A stretch of 64,000 nt of DNA from positions 3,036,300 to 3,100,299 of the forward strand of contig NC_014501.1 in NCBI RefSeq assembly GCF_000147335.1. Reading direction: 5' to 3'. The number at the start of each line of letters is the position of its first letter. Positions within the stretch are counted from its first letter, which is position 1. Position numbers and translations under genes: made by a program. The notes below the pieces were generated by a model. The model ran no database searches, had not been told where the DNA came from, and was given only the letters and a program-made list of their open reading frames with translations. Positions 42,795 through 52,277 of this stretch are shown here, piece after piece. The stretch is from Gloeothece verrucosa PCC 7822 (GTDB lineage Bacteria; Cyanobacteriota; Cyanobacteriia; Cyanobacteriales; Microcystaceae).

Positions 42795-45281
42795 TTAAGC
42801 TTTACCAATTAAATCCACTACCGCATTAATAAAAGTATCATCATGAAAACTACTCTTAGTTAAATAATAATCGGCTCCCGCTTCTAGACCTTGAAGACGA
42901 TCTTCCTGTCGTTCTTTATAGGAAATAATAATGACCGGAATTTTTTGTAACTGATGATGTTTTTTAATTTGGGCCACTAATTTAATGCCATTCATCCGAG
43001 GCATATCTACATCGGTAATAATTAAATCGTAGTCCCCACTGATTACAGCATTCCATCCTTCCATCCCATCCATCGCTAAATCAACCTGATAGCCGTGATT
43101 TTCTAAAAGTTTTCTTTCCATCTCTCTAACGGTAATTGAATCATCCACCACGAGAATTCTTTTCGGTTTTTCAAGAATATTATTCTCAAAATCATACTGA
43201 GCTTGCTTAATCTCACTACTGCTGAATAATTTATCAATAGAACGCATGAGGTCTAAAACGTCTAAAATTAGCACAGGAGACCCATCTTCTAACAAGGCGG
43301 CCGCGCTTATATCTTGTATTTTTCCTAATCGAGTATCGAGAGGTCTGATCACTAAATTACGCTCTCCCAAAAATCGATCAACGATTAAGCCATATCGGTT
43401 GAATTGGTCACTTAAAATAATAATTGATAAGACTTCAGAGGGAACTTTAGACGGAGATAATTCTAAAACTTGATCGGCTCTAACTAGCCCAATATTTTGT
43501 AGATTTAAACTAAAATATTGCCTGTTTTCCAGGGAAAAAATCTCATGGGCATTGAGCATGACAACTTGCTCGATCCGAGTCAGGGGAAAGGCATAAGGTT
43601 CTCCAGAAATTTCCACTAAAAGTGTGCGAATTACTGATAAAGTTAAGGGCAGTTGAAAATGAAAACTGATGCCTTTACCGGGTTTTGTGGTAGCTTGAAG
43701 ATTACCTCCAACTTCTTCTACCATAGTTTTAGCAATATTTAGTCCTACACCTCGCCCGGAAATTTCCGTCACAGCCGCCGAGGTAGAAAAACCTGGCAAA
43801 AAGATAAACTCTAGCAGTTCATTGTCAGTTAATTGTTGGGCTAAATCGGGTTTAACTAATTGTTTATCTATGACTCTCTGGCGTATTTGCTCTAAGTCTA
43901 TTCCTCTCCCATCATCGGCTAAAGTAATGCATAACATACCAAACCGATGAGCGGCTTCAAGCCGGATTGTTCCTTGAGAAGGTTTTAGGAGAGCCGCTCT
44001 TTCATCAGGGAATTCTATCCCATGATCAATGGCATTTCTCAACATTTGAGTGAGGGGAGCTTCAAGTTTTTTGAGAATATCTCGATCTACTAAAGTGCCT
44101 TTGCCAATAATTTCTAATTTCACACTTTTATTGAGTTGTTTGGCAATATCTCGTACCATGCGAGGAAACCCCTGTACTCCCTCAGAAAAAGGACGTAAAT
44201 GAGAGGCGATTACTTCTCGATACAGACGATCACATAGGTTGAGTGAACGATAGGCAAACTGTTCTAAAATTACCAGCCGCTCCCCCAATGTTTCCCGACA
44301 TTCTCGTTCTTTTTGCTGGATAGCTTTTAAATAAGTTTCTGTTTCTACTGTTAAGTGAGTTTTCGATAAAACACTGTCTAATTTTTCTAAAAGTTGAGAG
44401 AGTTCCAGTTGTTTTTTCTTAAGATTTAACAGAGAATCGGCAAAAGGGTTTAGAAAACCTGCTTCTACTAATGCTTCTCCAGCTAACCCCATCAAACGGT
44501 TTAAGTTATCGCTACTGACTCGCACAAAGCGAGTTTTGTCAGGGGGGGCTGTAGAAATCAACGAGAGTGCAGATGAGAGCGTTTCTTTAACTTGTTGTGC
44601 TGTGGGAAGGGTTTCTTGATCTAAAAATAGTGAAGATAAATCTAGATAACTTTGATCTTCTTCTCGTTGTGGTGCTAAACTCGAGAATACCTTGGGTTCT
44701 AATTCATCAGTTTCAACTTCATTAGATAAGACGGTGTCAATCACGATTGCATCCTCTGATGTGGATGAAACCGGGTAAGCTTTCGCTTCTATGATGGCTG
44801 GGGAAATTTCTTGTTGTGGAGCCGGGTTTAACTGTTTTTGTTCTTGTGGAGCAACAGGTGCAATTACAAGAGCATTAATGATGTTTTCTGCTTGTTGTTG
44901 ATGTTGTGATAACCAATTTTCTAAATTCTTCTCTCTAACTTTGCTCAATTGCTGTAAAAAATCTACCCCTTGTAATAATTGATCAATTTGGGATAAATTT
45001 AGAGGGATTGTTCCATTCATGGCTGTGGTAAAACAGTCTTCCATTAGGTGAGCTATTTTGACAGCCACTTCTATTTGTACTACTCTAGCGGCTCCTTTTA
45101 TAGAGTGGGATGCTCGCATTAAAGCTTCTAAAATAAGGTTTAGATCAGATGGTATCTGAGACTGTCGCAGATGATTTTCCAGTGCTAACAGCTTATCCGT
45201 CAAAATTTCTGTTTGCGTTTCTACTTCTATGCTAAATAAATCTAACATAGAAAATTTACTCGTATCAAAGCCACTATCCAT
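42795..45281 (-). CDS. cheA: hybrid CheA-type histidine kinase with C-terminal receiver
   Basis: An 828-residue kinase. An N-terminal Hpt domain carries the phosphorylated His59 (RASHSIKGAARVV). After a variable Pro/Gln/Ser-rich linker (about 140-250) come the dimerisation region, the HATPase domain with LRNAIDHGIEFPDE (N-box), ITLADDGRGIDLEQI (G1) and ISGRGVGLNIAKTMVEEVGG (G2), a CheW-like domain, and a receiver (about 705-825) with ILVVDDSITVREME, DLIITDVDMPRMNG and LTKSSF. The fused receiver allows internal phosphotransfer. cheW precedes it by six bases. Confidence 0.95.
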   Translation of the reverse strand: MDSGFDTSKFSMLDLFSIEVETQTEILTDKLLALENHLRQSQIPSDLNLILEALMRASHSIKGAARVVQIEVAVKIAHLMEDCFTTAMNGTIPLNLSQIDQLLQGVDFLQQLSKVREKNLENWLSQHQQQAENIINALVIAPVAPQEQKQLNPAPQQEISPAIIEAKAYPVSSTSEDAIVIDTVLSNEVETDELEPKVFSSLAPQREEDQSYLDLSSLFLDQETLPTAQQVKETLSSALSLISTAPPDKTRFVRVSSDNLNRLMGLAGEALVEAGFLNPFADSLLNLKKKQLELSQLLEKLDSVLSKTHLTVETETYLKAIQQKERECRETLGERLVILEQFAYRSLNLCDRLYREVIASHLRPFSEGVQGFPRMVRDIAKQLNKSVKLEIIGKGTLVDRDILKKLEAPLTQMLRNAIDHGIEFPDERAALLKPSQGTIRLEAAHRFGMLCITLADDGRGIDLEQIRQRVIDKQLVKPDLAQQLTDNELLEFIFLPGFSTSAAVTEISGRGVGLNIAKTMVEEVGGNLQATTKPGKGISFHFQLPLTLSVIRTLLVEISGEPYAFPLTRIEQVVMLNAHEIFSLENRQYFSLNLQNIGLVRADQVLELSPSKVPSEVLSIIILSDQFNRYGLIVDRFLGERNLVIRPLDTRLGKIQDISAAALLEDGSPVLILDVLDLMRSIDKLFSSSEIKQAQYDFENNILEKPKRILVVDDSITVREMERKLLENHGYQVDLAMDGMEGWNAVISGDYDLIITDVDMPRMNGIKLVAQIKKHHQLQKIPVIIISYKERQEDRLQGLEAGADYYLTKSSFHDDTFINAVVDLIGKA

Positions 45282-45287
45282 AGTTAT

Positions 45288-46025
45288 TTATTCATTATTT
45301 TTATTTGATTGAGGTTTAGAATATGTATGAAATAATAATTCATAAAATAACAATTCTGTATCTAAATAATTGACTTTATTAGATTTATAGCTAATAATTT
45401 TTTTAGTATAAATATTGGGATTTTTAGCTAGGGCAGTGGGAGAATTTTCAAAATCCTTAGAATCAAATCGGTTAATTCTATCTAGTTCATCTACTTTAAA
45501 TACCCAACGATAATTTTGAATTTTGATCACGATCATTCGTTGATAAATTACAGAGTCTTGCTTTATTTTAGATAAATTATCTTGATTTTTATCCTGACTT
45601 CTTTTTAATTGTAAAAGATTCTCTAAAGCCATACAAGTAATAAGTTCTCCTCGAATATTAACAATCCCTCTTAATATACTATTACTCCGATGAGGTAAAG
45701 TATGAACCGGCAAAATTTGCGTAATTTCTTTAATAATATCAACGGGTAAAGCTAACCATTCTTCCTCTAACCGAAAAATAATGACCGAAGTAGCGGCTTC
45801 TTTTGAAGTGTTAGTTTGTTGAGCATCTTGCGGAAAAGGTGGTGCTAGTAAATCTGCCCATTCTTCTAAATACCCTGCTGGTGCTTCTCGTTGAAATAAA
45901 GCCCGCCCAATGGATGAATAGACTGAACAGTTACGACAGTGAATTACCTCTTTTAACTGAGGACAAGATTTGTCGCCACTAATTCCAATTTGATTTGAGC
46001 AATTATTAGTAATTAATTCCATCAA
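45288..46025 (-). CDS. cheW: CheW-like coupling protein with cysteine-rich N-terminus
   Basis: A 245-residue CheW-domain protein (about residues 75-220: SVIIFRLEEEWLALPVDIIK, LPHRSNSILRGIVNIRGELI). CheW links chemoreceptors to CheA. The N-terminal 40 residues hold four cysteines (C9, C21, C30, C33: SCPQL and HCRNCSVY), a pattern seen in some cyanobacterial CheW-like proteins and suggestive of a metal or redox site. First gene of the cluster; about 960 bases of non-coding DNA lie upstream. No receptor gene is nearby. Confidence 0.9.
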   Translation of the reverse strand: MMELITNNCSNQIGISGDKSCPQLKEVIHCRNCSVYSSIGRALFQREAPAGYLEEWADLLAPPFPQDAQQTNTSKEAATSVIIFRLEEEWLALPVDIIKEITQILPVHTLPHRSNSILRGIVNIRGELITCMALENLLQLKRSQDKNQDNLSKIKQDSVIYQRMIVIKIQNYRWVFKVDELDRINRFDSKDFENSPTALAKNPNIYTKKIISYKSNKVNYLDTELLFYELLFHTYSKPQSNKNNE

Positions 46026-46400
46026 TAACTCAGAAAATACTTAAGAAAAAAGCCAAAAATATTTAATTAAAAATGTTTCTGTGATCTGGCTCAGACATCG
46101 CTCAAGACATCAAACATTTTTGAACCTCTCTCTATTTTACTATCACTCCAGAACCTGGATAGCCAAATTAGCTATTCCTGTAGCCGGACTTTTATGAGTT
46201 TTTTTGTACTATAAAGCCTCGTTTCCATAGCCTTCTTAGGTAAACAGTAAAATTACCTAATTAATAAAGAATAGACAAGATTTTTGGTTGATTACTTTAT
46301 CAAATCTTGTTAAAACTCGGCAAAAATTCATCTTAATTTCATCAAAATTTGAGGAATTTATTGTAAAATTTTGAGTATATTGACGACTTTAGAGGTGTTT

Positions 46401-46440
46401 AAGATAAGCCGTCTCTTAAGCGCCTCTTATCTTTTATTTT
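46401..46440 (+). terminator. hairpin followed by T-rich tail, no gene upstream
   Basis: AAGATAAG (46401-46408) is inverted as CTTATCTT (46426-46433), followed by TTATTTT. It looks like an intrinsic terminator on the plus strand, yet no plus-strand gene precedes it; it may end a short transcript or be a relic. Confidence 0.4.
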
Positions 46441-46803
46441 GGGAAAGAGATTATTCTCTAAGTAAACCGATGATATCTGCTGAAAATCATATCTAGAATT
46501 TTTTTTGAAGATTTTATCCCAAAAATATGCCTTTTTTTCCAGTAATATAACAATTTAACCCCCTATTAGACATCTAATTCCACAATCTTGACTTGATAGC
46601 AATTTGGCTCGGAAGATACATAAAGCAGAGAGTATTTTGGTACTTCGCTCTATGAGGAAATATTATTGATTAAAGGTTCAGAAGCTACCATTACCGAATT
46701 TGCCTATTACCCTTCTCAGCTTTCTACCCAGTAAAATTTTTTTCTGTTGTGTATATTATTAACTATAAAGAGAGTTTTTTGTCCAGTTGTAATTAAGTTT
46801 TTT

Positions 46804-46830
46804 CTTAACTGTCTTAACTGTCTTAACTGT
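46804..46830. repeat. CTTAACTGT 9-mer, three tandem copies
   Basis: Three exact head-to-tail copies of CTTAACTGT at 46804-46812, 46813-46821 and 46822-46830, about 150 bases upstream of the Rieske oxygenase gene. Possibly a regulatory or replication-slippage repeat. Confidence 0.7.
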
Positions 46831-46984
46831 CCTTTACTTGTTAGATTTCTATGACAATCAAGAAAAACTGAATCAGGTCTTTAACGTTTGATAAAGGGGT
46901 AATAAATCCCAATTTACAGAATTGGGTTTCCATCTTGGCAGCTAATCAGATAAAATACCTTGAAAAAGTATATTTTTATAAGCT

Positions 46985-48043
46985 ATGAATATGGGATTGC
47001 CTGGTTATTATTACTATGACCCAAAAATTTTTGAATTAGAGATGAAAACTATATGGTGTAATAGTTGGCAATGGGTGGCTAGAGTCTCAGATTTACCCAA
47101 GAAAGGGGATTATTTGACTTACGAAGCAGGAGAACAATCTATAATAGTAATTAATCAGGGAAATGGCCAATTAATAGCAATGCACAATGTTTGTCCCCAC
47201 AGAGGAGCCAGTTTAGTGCAGGGAAAGGGAAACTGTCATCAATTAGTCTGTCCTTATCATGCTTGGGTTTATAACCTAGAAGGTCAACTGAAGAATATTC
47301 CTCAAGCTAACCTTTTTGAAGATTTAGACTTTTCCACGATTCAAATTCAACCAGTACAACTGGATACTTGGGGTGGGTTTATTTTTGTTAATCTGGCAAA
47401 TAGTTCTGAATCTTTAAGTGATTATTTGGCGGGATTTTCCGATTATTTAAAACAGTATAATCATCCTTGGGAAGATTTGATTGAGGTTGCCCGTTGGTCT
47501 TATACTGAAGCCATTAATTGGAAATTTATTGTGGAAAATTATGTGGAAGACTACCATTTTAATACTCTTCATCCAAAAAGTTTAGATTTATTTGATTTTA
47601 AAAATGTTTACACAACTACAAGCGGCCGTCACTGTCTGATAGAAGTTCCTTATACTCAGGAAGAATTCGCTGATCTAAAACTTTCTTTGCCCTGGGAACC
47701 TCAGAATTTTTCTTATCAAGGTTATATTTTTCCTAATTTGATGGTTAATACTGATAATCATCATGTTTCGCTTTGGAGAGTTGTACCTATTAGCCCTATT
47801 AGTACGCGGCTTGAAATTATTATTTATCAAACAAAAATGCAGCTTTCAAACTCTTTTCGTGCCTCCGAAAAATGGAAAATTATCTTTGACCAAGTGTTGC
47901 AAGAAGATTTCGCAATTTGTCGGAATCTACAGAAAAATGCTCACTCAATGGCTTATCAAGTTAGTCATTTAGCCAGGATGAGAGAACTCGGTATTGCTCA
48001 TTTTTATAAGGTTTTATCGGAGTTTTTAGTCATTAGTTATTAG
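46985..48043 (+). CDS. Rieske-type aromatic ring-hydroxylating oxygenase, alpha-subunit family
   Basis: A 352-residue oxygenase. The Rieske 2Fe-2S site is visible as NVCPHRGASLVQGKG (Cys-x-His) and LVCPYHAWVYNLEG (Cys-x-x-His), about residues 70-100. The mononuclear iron site is ENYVEDYHFNTLHPKSL (His, His and nearby Asp), about 178-195. Such single-chain enzymes demethylate or hydroxylate substrates such as carnitine, choline, betaines or aromatic acids; the substrate is not evident. The C-terminal residues LVISY and the TAG stop are encoded by the AGTCATTAG repeat array. Confidence 0.9.
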   Translation: MNMGLPGYYYYDPKIFELEMKTIWCNSWQWVARVSDLPKKGDYLTYEAGEQSIIVINQGNGQLIAMHNVCPHRGASLVQGKGNCHQLVCPYHAWVYNLEGQLKNIPQANLFEDLDFSTIQIQPVQLDTWGGFIFVNLANSSESLSDYLAGFSDYLKQYNHPWEDLIEVARWSYTEAINWKFIVENYVEDYHFNTLHPKSLDLFDFKNVYTTTSGRHCLIEVPYTQEEFADLKLSLPWEPQNFSYQGYIFPNLMVNTDNHHVSLWRVVPISPISTRLEIIIYQTKMQLSNSFRASEKWKIIFDQVLQEDFAICRNLQKNAHSMAYQVSHLARMRELGIAHFYKVLSEFLVISY

Positions 48044-48075
48044 TCATTAGTTATTAGTTATTAGTCATTAGTCAG
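48028..48075. repeat. AGTCATT/AGTTATT 7-mer array
   Basis: About seven units of AGTCATT or AGTTATT. The first two units code for the last residues and stop of the Rieske oxygenase; the rest fill the gap to the convergent pcrA gene. Confidence 0.85.
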
Positions 48076-48092
48076 TTGTTCCCCACACACCT

Positions 48093-50411
48093 CTATTCTA
48101 GCCGCTCAATGGGGGCGAGGGTAGGGTCTAAAATTTTTCGTCCTAACCCTGGAAATAAAATGGCTAAATTAGTGCTTTTTCCTCCCGCTAAAATATGGGT
48201 AACTTTGCCTTCTCCATAGGCAGAATGAAAAACGCGATCTCCCACTGACCAATTATTAATTATTTGCCCTTTATTTTGAGTTTTTTGCTGTTTACTTGTG
48301 CGTTTTTTAATGCCATTGCCGCTTATTAATTCTGAGGGTAATTCTTGTAAAAATCGAGAGGGAATTTTATCTTCTCGGTTTCCCCAAGAAAACCTCACTT
48401 TAGCAAAGGTCAAAAATAATTGTTCTTGGGCACGAGTTAAACCCACATAACATAAACGGCGTTCTTCTTCTAGGGATAACGGGTCATTTAAACTACGAAT
48501 ATGAGGAAATAATCCTTCTTCTAATCCTACCAAAAAGACCACAGGAAACTCTAACCCTTTAGCCGAGTGTAAAGTCATTAAAGACACTTTTTGCTCCCCT
48601 TCTTTTAGCTGATCTAAATCTGAAGCTAAAGAAGCTTTTTCTAGATAATCTTGTAAGCTGGTTTCTTCATACTCTTCTTGAAACTGTTGCACAGCATTTA
48701 ACAACTCATTAATATTAGCTATACGGTCTTCAGCTTCATCGGTTCCTTTTTGTTGTAATTCGGCAATATATCCTGTTTCTTGCATCACCCGGTCTAGCAT
48801 CTCAGCCGCCGATAAAAACTCGGTTTGTGCTTGAAATTGTTGGATCATTTTAGCAAATTGATTGACACTTTTGGCGGCTCGTCCAGCTAAGGTATTCACC
48901 GAGGTTTCATCACTAATAATTTCCCACAAAGGGACACCTAATTCTTTAGCCGCTCCTTGTAAAGCCTCCAGAGAAGTTTTTCCAATTCCGCGACGCGGCG
49001 TGTTGATTACTCTTAATAAACTAACTGTGTCTGAAGGGTTGACAATCAACTTTAAATATGCTAGTGAATCTTTAATTTCTTGACGGTCATAAAAGCGGAA
49101 GCCGCCCACCATCGTATAGGGAATATTACTTTCAATTAACGCCTCTTCAAATGAGCGAGAATGGGCATTAATGCGATATAAAATTGCAAAACTCCCCCAA
49201 TCTAATTCGGGATTTTCCTGCTTTAACTGTTTAATTTTTCGGATGACAAAACCCGCCTCATCTCGTTCATCATCGGCCTTATAACAAAAAATATCCTCGC
49301 CGATACTGCGGGTTGCTTTTAAAATTTTCTCGATCCGTTGTTGATTATTTTCAATTAATTGATTAGCGGCTTGCAGAATATTTTCTCGAGAGCGATAATT
49401 TTCCTCAAGTTTTACCATTGTGCGAGTCATCTCATCCGGCAACCCATCCCCAAAATCAGCTTGAAAATTCAAGAGAATGGTAAAGTCCGCCATGCGGAAA
49501 CTATAAATTGATTGATCCGCATCTCCCACCACAAAAATTGAGCGGTCTTGCCAATTCCATTCACTTTTGCGGGTTTCACCATTGGTCGTTAACAAACGAA
49601 TAAACTCATATTGAATGCGGTTAGTATCTTGATATTCATCCACCAAAATATGTCTAAATTGGTTATGCCAATAGCCCAAGATTGTCTCATTTTGTTCAAA
49701 CAGGCGCACAGGGATTAAAATCAAATCATCAAAATCTAAAGCATTATTAGCCGCCAATTGTTTTTGATATTCTTCATATACCTCAGCCACCACCTTACCC
49801 TGATAATTAGGATTTTCTCTAGCATATTGTTGAGGAGACAGGCCTAAATTCTTAGCATTACTAATCTTATAGCGAACCGTTCGAGGTTCAAACTTTTTCT
49901 CATCCAATTGCAATTCTTTAGTCACAATACTCTTAATCAAACTTTGGGCATCCGACTCATCCACAATAGAAAAATTACTTTTCCAAGACCGTCCCCGTTC
50001 ATCTTGATACTTATTAATATCGTAGCGTAGGATGCGGGAACAAAGACTATGAAACGTTCCTATCCAAAGCTTTTTCGTGACCGTTCGATAAACCTTTGAG
50101 AGTAACTGTTTTTGTTCATACTCTGATAATAAACTAAAGCGTTGCCCATATTTTTCTTGAGCCAACTCATCAGCAAAAAGCCTTTCGAGTCTTTCTCTCA
50201 TCTCTCTAGCGGCTTTATTGGTAAAAGTTACCGCCAAAATATGTTCCGGTTCCACTTGATGGTAGCGAATTAAATGAGCAATACGATAAGTCAGGGCGCG
50301 AGTTTTACCGGAACCTGCCCCCGCCACTACCAACAAAGGACCACAATAATGTTCAACTGCCCGACGCTGAGAAGGATTAAGTTGACCCAGATAATCTAAA
50401 CTAACAGACAT
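48093..50411 (-). CDS. pcrA: ATP-dependent DNA helicase PcrA/UvrD
   Basis: A 772-residue superfamily-1 helicase for nucleotide-excision and recombination repair. Motifs in order: QRRAVEHYCGPLLVVAGAGS then GKTRALTYR (Walker A), HILVDEYQDTNRIQYE, VVGDADQSIYSFRMADF, ENYRSRENIL, MTLHSAKGLEFPVVFLVG, RRLCYVGLTRAQEQLFL, and the C-terminal PcrA tail WSVGDRVFHSAYGEGKVTHI. ATG 50411 (MSVSLDYLGQLNPSQ) fits the family better than the start six codons upstream. Convergent with the Rieske oxygenase gene. Confidence 0.95.
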   Translation of the reverse strand: MSVSLDYLGQLNPSQRRAVEHYCGPLLVVAGAGSGKTRALTYRIAHLIRYHQVEPEHILAVTFTNKAAREMRERLERLFADELAQEKYGQRFSLLSEYEQKQLLSKVYRTVTKKLWIGTFHSLCSRILRYDINKYQDERGRSWKSNFSIVDESDAQSLIKSIVTKELQLDEKKFEPRTVRYKISNAKNLGLSPQQYARENPNYQGKVVAEVYEEYQKQLAANNALDFDDLILIPVRLFEQNETILGYWHNQFRHILVDEYQDTNRIQYEFIRLLTTNGETRKSEWNWQDRSIFVVGDADQSIYSFRMADFTILLNFQADFGDGLPDEMTRTMVKLEENYRSRENILQAANQLIENNQQRIEKILKATRSIGEDIFCYKADDERDEAGFVIRKIKQLKQENPELDWGSFAILYRINAHSRSFEEALIESNIPYTMVGGFRFYDRQEIKDSLAYLKLIVNPSDTVSLLRVINTPRRGIGKTSLEALQGAAKELGVPLWEIISDETSVNTLAGRAAKSVNQFAKMIQQFQAQTEFLSAAEMLDRVMQETGYIAELQQKGTDEAEDRIANINELLNAVQQFQEEYEETSLQDYLEKASLASDLDQLKEGEQKVSLMTLHSAKGLEFPVVFLVGLEEGLFPHIRSLNDPLSLEEERRLCYVGLTRAQEQLFLTFAKVRFSWGNREDKIPSRFLQELPSELISGNGIKKRTSKQQKTQNKGQIINNWSVGDRVFHSAYGEGKVTHILAGGKSTNLAILFPGLGRKILDPTLAPIERLE

Positions 50412-50498
50412 ACACTTAACAACCAACACTAAACCAATACTAAACCCAAAAGCCCTTTGCCTCCTCTTTGCGTCCTTTGCGCTATGGGGCGAAACCTT

Positions 50499-52172
50499 CT
50501 AACCCTCAACTAACCCCTTAACCAAAGTATCAATTTTTTGACGAAACTCCAACCACCCCATCATAGCCTGACTTTCAGACTCAACCCCTTTTTTCATCAA
50601 CAGAGCATCATCTTTAAAACCCATAACCCCATATTCCCGACTATTAATCAGTTTATCCAAATGTTCAACCGAATAAGCTACTTCTCGGCGTTCCTTTTTT
50701 ATCACAGACTGAGAGGGATTTAATTGCCATAGATCAACAATTATATATTCTACCGATTGAACATTGCCTTGGTCATCGCGAAATTGAACATCGGGAAATC
50801 TGAGTACAGCGCGTCTTGCCGACATTTGGGGGACAAGATAGCGGCTGGCTGAAACACTCGCATCTGAGGGAATTTGAGCCAGGAGAGTATTAACCTGATC
50901 AACATGATGCCATTGTACCGTAAGCGGACGATAAGCCCAAGGACTAAACGAGTCCGGCATCAGGAAAAACCAGGCACGATGGGGGTTACCCGTGAAAGTA
51001 AACAGCAGAGACAAACCGAGACAAATTTTCCAAAAGCGGCGAATTTTCGGTTTAAACTTATCTTGATGACCTGACCACCAAATAATTGCCCCAAAAAATA
51101 ACCCAGGAATTAAAGCCACTGCATAGCGTATAGTAATAGCAAAGCGCTCATCACCCTGTTGTAAGAATAGCTGTGCTAGGGGAAAAGCGATACATAGCCA
51201 CGCCGCCGATGCTACAGCCGGAATGAGTCCTAAAGGCAACCATTGACTCAATAAATAATCTAACTTTTTTCCGATGGGGCTGACCAATTCTACCAATAGC
51301 CGCCAGGGGTTAGAAATCATACTCCAGATAATCTCTAAAGTTGACGCTTGTTCATGGGTAGCAAAATGACCAAAGCGTTCAATCATAAATCGTTTTGAGA
51401 TATCGTCAGAAAATAGGGGCATAATCAGGTTAGTCAGAGCCAGCATATAAGCTAAACTGATGGTACACACGGCTAACCCTATCTGAGGAGACTTATCTCG
51501 GAAGACAAAATACACCCCTAAGCTAAATAAAATCACCCCGGCATCTTCGCGGATGGCTAGTATTAAAGCCGCTAGTACCCAAAATAACCACCAACAGCGT
51601 TTAGCATGGGCTAAGAGAAGTCCAAAAGCAAATAGAGGCAGTTGAGATAAATCAAAAAAGTTGCCTAATGTGGGCCCGATAACCGCATTTGCCCCATAAT
51701 AACTCCAGGCAATCATAACCGCTATTTGGGGCGGGAGATAATGTTTAGCAAGGAAATATAAAACAATACCTCCAGCCGTCATTAAAATCACTTGTAGGAC
51801 ATTGAGGGTAGCGGCAGAGGGGAAAAGGGCGTATAGGGGTAGCCAGAGTAGGAGGGCGGGGGTAAAATGTTGTCCGAGGCGATGGTAACTGACGGAGGGA
51901 ATTTCTCCATTATGAATGACGTTTGCTGAGAGGGAAGAGGAAAGGGTACTCTCGAAGAAATGACCGTGAAGACTATTCCAAAATACCTGATTAAAGATAC
52001 CGTGATCCGTGTTGCTGTAGAAACTGTAATAACGATGGACGGCAAAAAAGAGGGTTAAGCTAAAAAATAGACTTGCGGCGATGATAACGGGTTTTAGTTG
52101 CTCATCCTCTCGCCATCGTGATACCCAAGTTTTTCCCATCAGTGCCTTAACTCCTTTCGTCCATCCAGCCAA
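50499..52172 (-). CDS. DUF2079 multi-span membrane protein
   Basis: A 557-residue protein with about ten membrane spans and the DUF2079 opening FYSNTDHGIFNQVFWNSLHG, HRLGQHFTPALLLWLPLYAL and WLFWVLAALILAIREDAGVI. DUF2079 belongs to the GT-C-like membrane glycosyltransferase superfamily by fold; the acidic IREDAG pair is a candidate catalytic site. The soluble C-terminal part (about 430-557) includes VSASRYLVPQMSARRAVL. The acceptor is unknown. An internal ATG (52139, MGKTWVSRW) is an alternative start. Confidence 0.9.
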   Translation of the reverse strand: MAGWTKGVKALMGKTWVSRWREDEQLKPVIIAASLFFSLTLFFAVHRYYSFYSNTDHGIFNQVFWNSLHGHFFESTLSSSLSANVIHNGEIPSVSYHRLGQHFTPALLLWLPLYALFPSAATLNVLQVILMTAGGIVLYFLAKHYLPPQIAVMIAWSYYGANAVIGPTLGNFFDLSQLPLFAFGLLLAHAKRCWWLFWVLAALILAIREDAGVILFSLGVYFVFRDKSPQIGLAVCTISLAYMLALTNLIMPLFSDDISKRFMIERFGHFATHEQASTLEIIWSMISNPWRLLVELVSPIGKKLDYLLSQWLPLGLIPAVASAAWLCIAFPLAQLFLQQGDERFAITIRYAVALIPGLFFGAIIWWSGHQDKFKPKIRRFWKICLGLSLLFTFTGNPHRAWFFLMPDSFSPWAYRPLTVQWHHVDQVNTLLAQIPSDASVSASRYLVPQMSARRAVLRFPDVQFRDDQGNVQSVEYIIVDLWQLNPSQSVIKKERREVAYSVEHLDKLINSREYGVMGFKDDALLMKKGVESESQAMMGWLEFRQKIDTLVKGLVEG

Positions 52173-52277
52173 AGATTAGGGTAATCGACTTCGAGATTAA
52201 AAGCAAGGTTTCACGTCTATATCTGTTTTAATTTTTTTTCACGCAGAGACGCAGAGGCAAAAGAGGCGGCACAGATG

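Larger units (their letters stand above)
46026..46984. other. long divergent intergenic region
   Basis: About 960 bases between cheW and the Rieske oxygenase gene. It holds an inverted repeat (46401-46433) and a 9-mer tandem repeat (46804-46830), listed separately. A plus-strand open stretch ending at about 46734 reads SLYEEILLIKGSEATITEFA and has coding-like composition, but it lacks a start and is probably a gene remnant. The promoters of both flanking genes must lie here. Confidence 0.5.

Noticed and set aside
46630..46734. 36-codon open stretch ending SEATITEFAYYPSQLSTQ
   Set aside because: No start codon and no recognisable family; mentioned only as a possible gene remnant.
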